14,484 nt of DNA, taken from contig CAYQLT010000063.1 in NCBI GenBank assembly GCA_964418425.1, positions 1 to 14,484 on the forward strand, written 5' to 3'. This DNA is from CAYQLT01 sp964418425. Lineage in GTDB: Bacteria; Bacillota; Limnochordia; Limnochordales; Geochordaceae. The notes under the pieces were generated by a model that worked only from the letters and a program-made list of their open reading frames with translations, was not told the DNA's origin and searched no databases. Below, piece after piece: positions 1 to 8,073 of this stretch (its first letter is position 1; each line of letters begins with the position of its first letter). The position numbers and the translations under genes were made by a program.

Positions 1-859
1 CCGGCCACCGCACGGCCATGAATCCCACGGTCTCCCCGGTCAGCGCCTTGACCACCGGGACGGCACCCCACACCACCGTGGCCTGGGCCGGCGCGTACGT
101 CACCAGGTCGCCCATGGCCACACCCGAGCCCCCTGCGGGAGCCCCGGCGCCTGCACCTGTACCTGCCCCGCCGGCTCGCAACCCGGCCGTCCCGGCCTCC
201 CGGCCGGAGGCGGCCGCCCGCACCACCTCCGCCAGCGGCTGCACCTCCGGTCCCGCCGGGGGCGCCTGATCCTGGGGGGACGGCCAGGTGCCGGGGAGGC
301 GGCGGGCGAACTCCGCGCCCTTTCGTACGCTAAACAGCACGGTGCCGTCCGGCCCCACCAGCACCAGATCCTCGGCCTGAAGCTGCTGCATCACGGTGCG
401 CAGGCGCTCCAGGTAGGCACGGTGATAAATCACGTAGAGGGGATCCCCGGCCAGCTCCTCGGTCTTGGGAGCGGGAGCCGGCTCGCCCCCTTCCTGCCAC
501 AGCGCGCGTGCCCGCTGGGCTCCGATCTCCGAAAACGCGGACGCAAAGCCCCCCAGCGCGTCGGCCAGCCAGCTTTCCCGGCCGGCTCCCTCCAGTCTGG
601 TCGCCCTTTCCTCCAGATCCCCCGCCAGCGCCTCCGCCCGGCTGGCCGCCACCACCCCCATCTGGTCTCGGAAAACCGCCAGAAGGGAGTCGGACGCCAT
701 CCGGTAGGAAAGCCAGGATTGCCCCAGCGCGGAGACGGCCACCAGCAACGTCACCCCGATGGCCAGCTTGGCCCGGATGCGCAGGCGTAACCCCCGGCTT
801 CGACCCGCCGGCGCCGACCATCCCTGCGAGGACGAGAGCCCCCCTGCTTCGGCTGCCAT
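1..859 (-). CDS. Membrane sensor protein, N-terminal part (chemoreceptor- or cyclase-type), cut by window edge
   Basis: Open from an ATG at 859 to the window edge (286 codons, no stop), so only the N-terminal part is visible. Residues 1-30 are a basic cytoplasmic tail and about 31-50 form one membrane segment (LAIGVTLLVAVSALG). A long extracytoplasmic region follows. Its core around 142-190 has YHRAYLERL, then EDLVLVGPDGTVLFSVRKG and EFARRL. This resembles the sensor domain of some methyl-accepting chemotaxis proteins and adenylate/guanylate cyclases, where the order is a YH..Y helix, then DLFLxDxxGxIVYSVxK, then DF...L. An Ala/Gly/Pro-rich insert lies at about 195-248, and the domain resumes with a strand ending in GETVGFMAV, typical of the domain's end. 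The second membrane segment and the output domain lie outside the window. The start is 18 nt after the stop of the Fe-S protein gene, with a GGGGG stretch upstream; a GTG at 868 is an alternative. Co-transcription with the ETF genes is likely. The output (chemotaxis or nucleotide cyclase) cannot be told. Confidence 0.72.
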   Translation of the reverse strand, partial: MAAEAGGLSSSQGWSAPAGRSRGLRLRIRAKLAIGVTLLVAVSALGQSWLSYRMASDSLLAVFRDQMGVVAASRAEALAGDLEERATRLEGAGRESWLADALGGFASAFSEIGAQRARALWQEGGEPAPAPKTEELAGDPLYVIYHRAYLERLRTVMQQLQAEDLVLVGPDGTVLFSVRKGAEFARRLPGTWPSPQDQAPPAGPEVQPLAEVVRAAASGREAGTAGLRAGGAGTGAGAGAPAGGSGVAMGDLVTYAPAQATVVWGAVPVVKALTGETVGFMAVRWP

Positions 860-877
860 CCCTGACACCCCCAGGGT

Positions 878-2938
878 TCAGATCGGCGGCGACGGTGAGC
901 CTGGCCGACCTCCCGCCGGCCCCACGACCCCCGATTCTGCCGCCGCCGCTATCTCCCGGGTCGCCTCCTCCAGAAGCTCGGCCACATCCCGCACCTGCAC
1001 GACACGCTCGCCGGCCGCCGCCTTGACCCCATCCTCCAGCATCATCATGCAAAACGGGCAGGCCACCCCCACCGTGTCGGCGCCCGTGGCCACCGCCTCC
1101 CGGGCCCTCACCAGGGCCACCCGCTCGTCCCCTTTCTCCTCCACCCAGCTGCGCCCGCCCCCGCCCCCGCAGCACAGGCTGCGGCGGCGGTTTCGTGGCA
1201 TCTCGAGCAGCTCCGCCGCGCCCGAGGCGGCCGCCACCTGCCTCGGCTCGTCCAACAGCCCGTTGTAGCGCCCCAGGTAGCACGGGTCGTGGAAGGTCAC
1301 CCGCCGGTTCCCCCCGGGCCTTGGACGCAGTCGCCCGTCCCGCACGAGCTGCGCCAGAACCTCCGTGTGGTGCCGAACCCGCAGCTCCCCTCCAAAGGCC
1401 CGGTACTCGTTTTTCAGGGTGTTGAGGCAGTGCGGGCAGCTCACCACCAGCTCCGTGATGCCGTAACGCCGGAAGGTCTCCAGGTTCGCCCGGGCCATCT
1501 GCTCAAACAAAAACTCGTTTCCGATCCGCCGGGCGGGGTCGCCGGTGCACCGCTCCTCAGCCCCCAGCACCCCCACCGACAGCCCGGCCCGCCGCAGAAG
1601 GGTCACCAAAGAGCGCGCCACCCGCTGGTTGCGCTCATCCAACGCCGCCGCGCACCCGGCCCAGTAGACCACGTCCACCGCATCCGCCCGCCCCACCCGG
1701 GCCAGCTCCACCACCTCCAGGCCCCGGTACCAGTCGGTGCGGCTGGCCGTGGTTCCGCGGAACGGATGCCCGCGGGCCTCCAGGCTGCGCAGCGCCTCCT
1801 GCATGGTCTCGGGGAACTCCGAGCGTTCCATCACCAAGAAGCGCCGCAGGTCGATGATCTTGGGAACGTGTTCGATGAAGACGGGGCACGCCTCCATGCA
1901 CGCCATACAGGTGGTGCAGGCCCACAGGGTCGGCGGTGTGATGACCTCGCCCGCAAGCGCCCGCTCCGTCTGCCCGCCGGTGCGCTTCATCTCCTCCCGC
2001 AGGTCCAGGATGAGGTGCATGGGCGAGAGGGGCTTGCCGGTCATCGACGCCGGGCAGACCGCCGTGCAGCGCCCGCACTCGGTGCAGACGTCCAGATCAA
2101 ACAGATCTTTCCAGCGCAGATCCTCAAAGGCCGACGCACCCAGGCGCTCGGCCTTCTCGAAGTCGATGGGCTCGGGGTTGGCCGGCGACGCAAGCGGCTG
2201 CAGGTAGACGTTGGCGGGGGCCAGCAGCACGTGGAACAGCTTGGAGTAAGGGATGTAGGCCACGAAGACCGTGGCCGCCACGAAGTGGAACCACCACAGG
2301 GCGGCATGGCTGACCCGCATCGCCTCGTAGCTCATCCCGGCGGCGCCGATCAGCCACGCCACCCCGTAGCCTACGAAGGACCATCGTCCCCACGGATCCT
2401 CGGTCGCCGCAATCCGCAGCCCCTCCACCACGAAGCCCGTCACCAGGATGATCTCAAACAGCGCCAGAATGAACCCGTCCGACCAGATGCCCCTGCGCAG
2501 GCGGGGCACCTTGCGCACGTAGCGCTGAAGTGCCGCCGCCGCCACCGCCGCCGCAGCGGCCAGCCCCATGAGGTCCAGCGCCGCGGACTGGAAGTACAGG
2601 TAGAAGGCCCCCTGCATGATGCGCACCCGCAGGTCCTGATGGACCAGCACCACCAGGGTGCCGACGAACAAGAAGACGAAGCCCCAGAAGAAGGCGAAGT
2701 GGATCAGGCCGGCGGGACGCTCGGCCAAAAGCCGCCCGTGGGCCAGAACGTGGCGGGCCACCTGAGCCAGGCGCATCCCCACGGGCCCAAGGCGCGCCGC
2801 CGGCCGCCCCCGCCGCCACGCCCGCACGTGCCGATACAGGCCATACCCAAACACCCCCGCCGCCACGGCCGTCAGCGCGTACATGACGGCCACGCCGGCA
2901 GGGGGGATGTTCCAGAAAACCTCCCGGGTCGGCGTCAT
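878..2938 (-). CDS. Membrane Fe-S/b-heme oxidoreductase of the ETF:quinone oxidoreductase type (HdrB/HdrD-like CCG domains)
   Basis: 686 aa. The N-terminal half (about 15-240) has several membrane segments with His residues suited to b-heme (H80, H100, H211, H218, H236), like the NarI-type cytochrome domain. Two 4Fe-4S motifs follow: C285/C288/C291/C295 (CTECGRCTAVCP) and C341/C344/C347/C351 (CTTCMACMEACP). Two cysteine-rich CCG (DUF224) domains come next, with C429, C464, C501/C504 (CPHC) and C553, C589-C590 (CCGGGGGRSW), C627/C630 (CPFC). This architecture, next to etfBA, marks the family that takes electrons from reduced ETF and passes them to menaquinone at the membrane, as in beta-oxidation of fatty acids or organic acids. 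ATG start 6 nt after the etfA stop, so probably translationally coupled. The first CCG domain has the reduced Cys pattern usual for this family. The family call is strong. The electron donor being the adjacent ETF is inferred from order, and the quinone acceptor comes from family knowledge. Confidence 0.9.
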   Translation of the reverse strand: MTPTREVFWNIPPAGVAVMYALTAVAAGVFGYGLYRHVRAWRRGRPAARLGPVGMRLAQVARHVLAHGRLLAERPAGLIHFAFFWGFVFLFVGTLVVLVHQDLRVRIMQGAFYLYFQSAALDLMGLAAAAAVAAAALQRYVRKVPRLRRGIWSDGFILALFEIILVTGFVVEGLRIAATEDPWGRWSFVGYGVAWLIGAAGMSYEAMRVSHAALWWFHFVAATVFVAYIPYSKLFHVLLAPANVYLQPLASPANPEPIDFEKAERLGASAFEDLRWKDLFDLDVCTECGRCTAVCPASMTGKPLSPMHLILDLREEMKRTGGQTERALAGEVITPPTLWACTTCMACMEACPVFIEHVPKIIDLRRFLVMERSEFPETMQEALRSLEARGHPFRGTTASRTDWYRGLEVVELARVGRADAVDVVYWAGCAAALDERNQRVARSLVTLLRRAGLSVGVLGAEERCTGDPARRIGNEFLFEQMARANLETFRRYGITELVVSCPHCLNTLKNEYRAFGGELRVRHHTEVLAQLVRDGRLRPRPGGNRRVTFHDPCYLGRYNGLLDEPRQVAAASGAAELLEMPRNRRRSLCCGGGGGRSWVEEKGDERVALVRAREAVATGADTVGVACPFCMMMLEDGVKAAAGERVVQVRDVAELLEEATREIAAAAESGVVGPAGGRPGSPSPPI

Positions 2939-2944
2939 GGGCCC

Positions 2945-3967
2945 TTACCCGGCGGCCGCGGTGTCCCGGCCCATCACCTGGCGCAGCCGCTGGATGAGCA
3001 GCGGCAGCACCTTGCGGTAATCCTCCACGACGCCCACCTCGGCGGCCTTGAAGATGGGCGCCTCGGGATCCTTGTTGATGGCCACGATGTGGCGGGCGCC
3101 CGACACCCCCGCCAGATGCTGGCTGGCCCCGCTGATCCCGACGGCGATGTAAAGGTCCGGGCTGACGATCTTCCCCGTCTGACCGATCTGTAAACTGGCG
3201 GGCACCCACCCCGCATCGGCTGCCGCCCGGGAGGCGCCCACCGCCCCGCCCAGGATGCGGGCGAGCTCCTCCAGCTCCCGGAAGGCCTCGGGGCCCCCCA
3301 TTCCCCGGCCGCCCGAGACGATGACCCGCGCGTCCTCCAGGCGCAACCCCTGCGAGACGGTGGACTGCCGCTCCACCACCCGTACGCGCTCCGCCGCAGG
3401 CCCGCCCACGTCCACCGCCACCGTCGCCACCGCATCGGGCCCCGGCGCGCCGGCCCTGGCCTGCGGCGTCGGAAAAGCCCGCGGGCGCACCGTGATGACG
3501 ACACCTTCCCGGCGGGCGCTCAGCACCGCCATCGCCTTGCCCCCGTAGGTGGGCCGCACCCACCCCGGCCGGCCCCCCAGATCCCGCACGGCCACCACGT
3601 CGGTAACCGAGGCCGCCCGCAGCCGCATGGCCAGCCGCGGCCCCAGCTCGGCTCCGAACGGGTCGCCGTTGAGCACCACCGCCGAAGCCCCTGCCGCCCG
3701 CACCAGCGGCTCGAGCGCCTGCAGGTACAGCTCGGCCCGGGGTTCGGCCAGCGCGGAAGACCAGGCGAAGTAGATCTTCTCTGCCCCCAGCCGCCACAGC
3801 TCTTCGGCCAGCGCAGCCTGCCCGTCGGGCTCGGACGGCGCGCCCACCACCCCCGCCAGCACCGGCTGGCCGAGGATGGCTGCCGCCTCCTGCGCGCACC
3901 CCACAAGCTCGGCGCTTCCCGCCCCGAGGCGCCCCTTCGGGGCCAGCGCCACCGCCAGCACGCTCAA
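2945..3967 (-). CDS. etfA: Electron transfer flavoprotein alpha subunit
   Basis: 340 aa, the usual length. EtfA carries the FAD of the EtfAB heterodimer, which shuttles electrons from flavin dehydrogenases to a quinone reductase. The N-terminal half is the Rossmann-like ETF domain. The C-terminal FAD domain has the full signature: ARVIVSGGRGMGG (213-225), GASRAAADAGW (244-254), QIGQTGKIVSPDLY (260-273), GISGASQHLAG (277-287) and INKDPEAPIF (297-306). The start is a TTG at 3967 with GGAG five bases upstream; a GTG at 3961 is the only near alternative and is less well spaced. The gene follows etfB after a 79 nt gap and precedes the Fe-S oxidoreductase by 6 nt, so the three form one unit. Whether the ETF is of the bifurcating or the simple electron-transfer type cannot be decided from motifs alone. 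Its pairing with a CCG-domain membrane oxidoreductase favours electron transfer to quinone. Confidence 0.96.
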   Translation of the reverse strand: MSVLAVALAPKGRLGAGSAELVGCAQEAAAILGQPVLAGVVGAPSEPDGQAALAEELWRLGAEKIYFAWSSALAEPRAELYLQALEPLVRAAGASAVVLNGDPFGAELGPRLAMRLRAASVTDVVAVRDLGGRPGWVRPTYGGKAMAVLSARREGVVITVRPRAFPTPQARAGAPGPDAVATVAVDVGGPAAERVRVVERQSTVSQGLRLEDARVIVSGGRGMGGPEAFRELEELARILGGAVGASRAAADAGWVPASLQIGQTGKIVSPDLYIAVGISGASQHLAGVSGARHIVAINKDPEAPIFKAAEVGVVEDYRKVLPLLIQRLRQVMGRDTAAAG

Positions 3968-4046
3968 GCTCTCTCCACCCCGTTCCCCGCTTCCAAGACC
4001 TTCAGCGGCAGAACCCCCGCCCGCGACGCCTGACGAAGAGCCCCGC

Positions 4047-4853
4047 CTACAGCACCTTCAGCTCCAGAAGCTCCCGCACGAGCCCTTCCACCTTCTCCTC
4101 CGGTGACTGGCCCCCCACGATCCGGCACTGGCGATCCTGTTGGGGGACGTACAGCTCCTCCAGCTTGACCCACGACCCCGCACCCACCAGCTCCGCCGGC
4201 ATCTCCAGCTCGTCGGGGCGCATCACCCGGATGGGCTTGCGGTGCGCCGCCATGACGTCCTTCACCTTGGGGATGCGAGGCACGTTGACGTCGGCGTTGG
4301 TGGCGGTCAAAAGGGCCGGCGGGCGCACGAGCACCACCTCGATGCCGTCCTCGGCCTCCCGGCGCACCCGCAGCGAGCCGTCCGGCCCCGGCTCGGCCAG
4401 GATGGCGTTGGCCACGACGGGAAGGCCCAAAAGCTCCGCCAGCATCAGCCCCACCTGGCCGGCGTCGGTGTCGGCGGCCTCCCGTCCGCACAACACCAGA
4501 TCCGCCGGGGCATCGAGCCGGCGAATGGCCGCCGCCAGCGCCGCGGCGGTGATCACCGAGTCCGCCTCCTCAAAGCCCGACGCATCGATGCGCACCGCCG
4601 CATCCGCCTGCATGGCCATCGCCCGGCGCAGCACCTCGTCGGCCGACGGCGGTCCCAGCGTCAGGGCCGTCACCGTGCCGCCGCCGGCCGCCTCCCGCAA
4701 CTTGAGGGCGATTTCCAGCGCGATTTCATCGAAGGTGCTGATGACCAGGGGAGCCTTTCCCGCCACGGGCCGCTTGGCCTGCGGGTCGATGGCGAAGTCC
4801 CGGGGCGAGATCTCCGGATCGAGAACCTGCTTGACGCAGACCACCAGATGCAT
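4047..4853 (-). CDS. etfB: Electron transfer flavoprotein beta subunit
   Basis: 268 aa, full length. EtfB pairs with EtfA and normally binds AMP (or a second FAD in bifurcating types). Visible hallmarks are the start MHLVVCVKQVLDPE, STFDEIALEIALKLRE (39-54), the nucleotide-binding segment GREAADTDAGQVG (123-135), and LLTATNADVNVPRIPKVKDV (181-200), the conserved region before the C-terminal arm that wraps EtfA. The ATG at 4853 lies 8 nt after the stop of the DUF1893 gene, with a GGGGGG stretch running into that stop as the ribosome binding site. Order etfB-etfA-Fe-S oxidoreductase is standard for this module. Confidence 0.96.
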   Translation of the reverse strand: MHLVVCVKQVLDPEISPRDFAIDPQAKRPVAGKAPLVISTFDEIALEIALKLREAAGGGTVTALTLGPPSADEVLRRAMAMQADAAVRIDASGFEEADSVITAAALAAAIRRLDAPADLVLCGREAADTDAGQVGLMLAELLGLPVVANAILAEPGPDGSLRVRREAEDGIEVVLVRPPALLTATNADVNVPRIPKVKDVMAAHRKPIRVMRPDELEMPAELVGAGSWVKLEELYVPQQDRQCRIVGGQSPEEKVEGLVRELLELKVL

Positions 4854-4861
4854 CCCGGCCG

Positions 4862-5449
4862 CTACCCCCCGCTAACGGTACTACCACGCCGGCCGCCGGG
4901 GTCCTGTGCCCCTGTTCCGTCGGCGCTCCCCGGCCCCAAGGCGCGCCGATGGCGCTCCAGCGCCGCCCACAGCCGCCGCCATGCTTCGGCCGGATCGTCC
5001 TCGAGGCCCTCGACCAGCCGCTCCACCGGGTCGCCTGCACCCGGGTCCGCGCGGCCCGCCTCCGGCCCGGCCGACCACCGGTCGAAGAAGAGCGCGATGC
5101 CATACCGCTCCAGCACGGTGGCCGCCTCGGGGGTGACCGCACGGGCGTAAACGCCTCCCAGCCCCCACCGGGCGACGGCCAGGGCGGCGGCCTTGCCGGC
5201 GCGATCGACGGCCAGGCCCGCCCCCTGAAGCCAGCGGGGCCCCACCGCCCGAAGCGCCTCGCCGATCCCCTCCACCAGCGCCAGGATTCCCTGTCGGCTG
5301 CTCCACGTGAGAATGCGCGGACCGGAGGCGATTACAAATGCCGCCTGCTGCTGGTTTAAAAAGCGGCGCGCCTGCTCCACCGACCCGACGGCCGCATCCT
5401 GCCCGTGGCCGCCTGGCGGTGCGCTCCACACGGCCCCGCCACCCCCCAA
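4862..5449 (-). CDS. DUF1893-family protein (deaminase-like fold), function unknown
   Basis: Up to 195 aa. The core (about 24-145) matches the DUF1893 pattern. EQARRFLNQQQAAFVIASGP (25-44) corresponds to the family's short helix and strand; WSSRQGILALVEGIGE (49-64) is the S..GI.PL segment. Residues 80-90 (AVDRAGKAAAL) are the hallmark D..xGKAAA helix. VYARAVTPEAATVLERYGI (100-118) is the VYA..SE.A...L..YGI segment. The Thermotoga member TM1506 has a cytidine-deaminase-like fold, but no biochemical role is established. Here the usual C-terminal CPME-type motif reads DPVE (140-143), so the cysteine is absent, and a helical tail (about 150-172) is added. The first possible start is TTG 5449, with little ribosome binding site. 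GTG 5431 (preceded by GGGGGGTGG) and GTG 5380 (which would place the family N-terminus at residue 1) are alternatives. It is 8 nt upstream of etfB and probably in the same operon. Confidence 0.75.
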   Translation of the reverse strand: MGGGGAVWSAPPGGHGQDAAVGSVEQARRFLNQQQAAFVIASGPRILTWSSRQGILALVEGIGEALRAVGPRWLQGAGLAVDRAGKAAALAVARWGLGGVYARAVTPEAATVLERYGIALFFDRWSAGPEAGRADPGAGDPVERLVEGLEDDPAEAWRRLWAALERHRRALGPGSADGTGAQDPGGRRGSTVSGG

Positions 5450-5534
5450 TGCCGGCCACCGTGCCGCTCACCGAGCCCCCGGGCACCGGGCCGGCCACCC
5501 CTTTCGACGAGAACACGCCCCGACCCTGGTCGGC

Positions 5535-6140
5535 TCAGCGGGCGTAAAATTCCACCACCAGGCCCTCGTCCACCTTGAGGGGCACCTCGTCCCGGCGGGG
5601 CATCCGAAGAAGGGTTCCCCGCCGCGCCTCTCTGTCCACCTCCAGGTATGCGGGCACCGCGGCGCCCAGTTCCAGGCCCAGCCGAACGGGCTCGATGTCC
5701 CGGCTCTTCTCCCGCAGGGCAACCACGTCGTGGGGGCGAACCGGAAAGCCGGGACGGTCCACCTTTCGGCCGTTGACCTCGATGTGGCCGTGAACCACCA
5801 GCTGGCGGGCGGCCCGCCGCGAGCGGGCCAGGCCCAACCGGTACACCACGTTGTCCAGGCGGGTCTCCAAGAGCTGCAAAAGCCGTTCGCCGGTGCGGCC
5901 AGCGGCCCGGCTGGCCCGCTCGTAGTAGTTGCGCAGCTGCCGCTCGCTGACGCCGTACACGAACTTCAGCTTCTGTTTTTCCAGAAGCTGGCGCCCAAAT
6001 TCCGAGAGCCGGCGCCGCACGGCACGCCCGTGTTGCCCCGGGGGGTAAGGGCGGCGCAGGGCGGGGCAGTTGGGCAGGCCGCAAAGCGGCTCGCCGACCC
6101 GGCGGCACAACCGATGGCGAGGCCCGAGCGGTCGGGCCAG
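5535..6140 (-). CDS. rpsD: 30S ribosomal protein S4
   Basis: S4 binds the 5' domain of 16S rRNA as a primary assembly protein and often represses its own translation. The signature RRPYPPGQHG, then LSEFGRQLLEKQKLKFVYGV, TGERLLQLLETRLDNVVYRL, and the S4 RNA-binding segment SRRAARQLVVHGHIEVNGRK are all present, ending VVEFYAR. The first conventional start (TTG 6110, 191 aa) would cut off the family N-terminus. Reading on upstream in frame gives ARPLGPRHRLCRR, which aligns with the usual MARYTGPxCRLCRR, so the start is placed at CTG 6140 (201 aa). A GGGGGG stretch lies 8 nt upstream of it. An ATG at 6148 is out of frame. Zinc-ribbon positions read His9, Cys12, Cys20, Cys25, i.e. one Cys replaced by His. 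The gene stands apart from the alpha operon and could be the sole S4 or a second copy. Family certain, start about 75% sure. Confidence 0.93.
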   Translation of the reverse strand: MARPLGPRHRLCRRVGEPLCGLPNCPALRRPYPPGQHGRAVRRRLSEFGRQLLEKQKLKFVYGVSERQLRNYYERASRAAGRTGERLLQLLETRLDNVVYRLGLARSRRAARQLVVHGHIEVNGRKVDRPGFPVRPHDVVALREKSRDIEPVRLGLELGAAVPAYLEVDREARRGTLLRMPRRDEVPLKVDEGLVVEFYAR

Positions 6141-6293
6141 GGCGTCATCCCCCCGGGGCGAGCCCCCTGTTACGGGCGCCTGCGGCCCGGGTCGAAAGGC
6201 CCGCCACCGGGTGGCATGTCCGCCGCCCCCGAACTCTATGCGCCGGCTCGCGCCGCCGCCAGCCTCTGCCGGCCCGGTCCTCTTCCCCGCCCG

Positions 6294-8018
6294 TCAGGCC
6301 ACCTCGCCCGGCACCACGCTTCGGGTGGCGCCCACCGTGAGCCGCGCCGCCGGCTCCGGGAAGAAGTCCAAAAACAGGCGGAAGTAAAGCGCCTGCTCCC
6401 GGGAAGTCAGGGACGCGCCCGGGTAGCGGGCGGCCAGATGCGCCCACTCCCCGTCGCGGATGCGCTCTTCGGCCAGCGCCTTGAGGAGCCCCGCCGCTCC
6501 ACTCCCCTGCGAGAACTTCGCCTTGGGACGCCCGGCGATCTGCGCCGGCAGCCACCGGTGGGCGAGGGCCCGAACCACCACCTTGTCCTGCGGCCCGAAG
6601 GCGCCAGAGCGCCCCTTGAGCCGGGCCGGAAGGCGAAATGCCCATCGGACGAGGCGCAGGTCCAGGAAAGGCACCCGGGCCTCGACCCCGTGGGCCAGGC
6701 TCATCCGGTCGGCCCGCTGGAGGTTGGTGCGGTGCAGCTCGCCCGTGAGGCGCGCCAGCTCCGCGTTTAGCTCGTCACCCCGCAGGCCGTCGAGGCTGGC
6801 GTAGCCTGCGAACAGCTCATCGGCCCCCTCCCCGGTGAGCGCCACCTTCACGTGCTCGCAGACCATCTGGAAGAGCAGGTAGTTGGCCACGGCGCTACGA
6901 ACCAGGGCCGCATCGAAGCTTTCCAGGTGGTAGATCACCTCGGGCAGCACCCGTTCGGCCTCCCGGTGGCCGAAGGTGCGAACATGGTGCACGGTGCCAA
7001 GGACCCCGGCCACCTGCCGGGAGGCGGGCAGATCCGGGCTATCGTGCGTCCCTACTGCGAAGGAGTGCAGGGGGCCGGGATAGTGCCGGCGGGCCAGGGC
7101 AGCCACCAGGCTTGAGTCCACGCCCCCGGACAGAAGCACCCCCACCGGGACGTCCGCCATCAACCGGCGCAGCACCGCACCTTCCAGCAGGCGGGACAGC
7201 TCCTCGACGGCCTGCGCCTCCTCCTGCGCCGGTGCCGCCGCCCCGGCCGGCTTGCCGAAGCGTTCCAGCCAGGCGAGCCTGCCGCCGGCCGGCTGGACGA
7301 GACGCTCCAGGAGGGTGTGGGCCGCCATGGCCGGGCCTGCGACCGCGCCGTCGGGCGCCACCCACCAGACGGCCACGTATCCCGGCGGAAAGGCCCGGTA
7401 CTCCAGGCCTGCCTGGCGCACCGCCTTGATCTCCGACCCGAAGGAGATCCCCGTGTCGCTCTCGCCCCAGTAAAGGGGCCGGATGCCAACGGTATCCCGG
7501 GCCAGAACGAGCCACCCGCCGCCATCGGGCGACGACCGCCACAGCGCCACGGCGAACATGCCGTCAAGCCGCCGAAACACCCCGGCGAGCCGGCGGGCCA
7601 GCTCCTGCAGTGCGGGCGCGGCCCGGCGGCTCCCCGTTTGGCCGCCGGCCACCTGCCGTCCCACGCCGGCGTCCAGGGCGGCGTCGAAGGCCTCCTCTGC
7701 CAGGTGCAGCGCCGCCTCGCTGTCGCTGTGGCTGGCGAAGCGGTGACCCCGGCGAAGCAGGGCCGTGCGCAGGGAGCGGTGGTTGTAGATCTCCCCGTTG
7801 ATCACAATCCAGGTGCGGCCCGCCTCGTCCGAAAGGGGCTGCCCGCCCTGCTCGGGGTCGACGATGGCCAGCCGCCCGTGGCCCAAAGCGACGATGGGCC
7901 GGCATTCCGGGTGCACGAAAAATCCGCTCCCGTCGGGCCCCCGGTGGGCGGTGAACCGGATCATGCGTTCCACCACGGCAGGCTCCGCTCTGCCCGCCAT
8001 GCCGGCGATGCTGCACAA
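6294..8018 (-). CDS. asnB: Asparagine synthetase (glutamine-hydrolysing) family, AsnB
   Basis: 574 aa. AsnB-type enzymes hydrolyse glutamine in an N-terminal Ntn domain and pass ammonia to an adenylated carboxylate (aspartate in the classical reaction). The TTG start at 8018 is fixed by chemistry: it places the catalytic nucleophile at Cys2 (MCSIAGM). AGGAG lies about 10 nt upstream. Glutaminase residues: HRGPDG (25-30), R49 in GHGRLAIVD, NGE (74-76), SDSE (98-101). Synthetase domain: PP-loop SGGVDSS (297-303), GEGADELFAGY (396-406), RADRMSLAHGVEARVPFLD (435-453). Between 108 and 147 there is an extra low-complexity stretch of about 25-30 residues compared with typical members. The C-terminus ends soon after LYFRLFLDFFP, as in shorter bacterial/archaeal forms. 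It is third in a probable operon after the opine-type dehydrogenase and the cobalamin protein (55 nt gap). The substrate may not be aspartate: AsnB relatives also amidate peptides and osmolytes. Confidence 0.93.
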   Translation of the reverse strand: MCSIAGMAGRAEPAVVERMIRFTAHRGPDGSGFFVHPECRPIVALGHGRLAIVDPEQGGQPLSDEAGRTWIVINGEIYNHRSLRTALLRRGHRFASHSDSEAALHLAEEAFDAALDAGVGRQVAGGQTGSRRAAPALQELARRLAGVFRRLDGMFAVALWRSSPDGGGWLVLARDTVGIRPLYWGESDTGISFGSEIKAVRQAGLEYRAFPPGYVAVWWVAPDGAVAGPAMAAHTLLERLVQPAGGRLAWLERFGKPAGAAAPAQEEAQAVEELSRLLEGAVLRRLMADVPVGVLLSGGVDSSLVAALARRHYPGPLHSFAVGTHDSPDLPASRQVAGVLGTVHHVRTFGHREAERVLPEVIYHLESFDAALVRSAVANYLLFQMVCEHVKVALTGEGADELFAGYASLDGLRGDELNAELARLTGELHRTNLQRADRMSLAHGVEARVPFLDLRLVRWAFRLPARLKGRSGAFGPQDKVVVRALAHRWLPAQIAGRPKAKFSQGSGAAGLLKALAEERIRDGEWAHLAARYPGASLTSREQALYFRLFLDFFPEPAARLTVGATRSVVPGEVA

Positions 8019-8073
8019 ATCCTCTCATCTCCTTCCTGAAGCCGCAGGCGCCCGTCACTTCGGCGCACAGCCG

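Noticed and set aside
330..1283. A 317-codon minus-strand frame overlapping the sensor and the Fe-S gene
   Set aside because: It is a Gly/Arg/Ala-rich shadow in another frame. The sensor frame from 859 shows a membrane segment and domain motifs, while this one shows none.
1289..3193. A 634-codon open frame on the plus strand
   Set aside because: It lies opposite the Fe-S oxidoreductase and etfA, its translation is rich in Pro/Arg/His/Gln without motifs, and it mirrors the GC-biased third positions of the real genes.
6203..6215. Hairpin GCCACC-GGTGGC between asnB and rpsD as a terminator
   Set aside because: On the minus strand it is followed only by GGGCCTTTCG, with no T-run. It is short and may be chance in GC-rich DNA.
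6191..6215. Possible tRNA T-arm-like sequence (GGGTCGAAAGGCCC)
   Set aside because: The bases do not fit GGTTCGANTCC and no acceptor, D or anticodon arms surround it.
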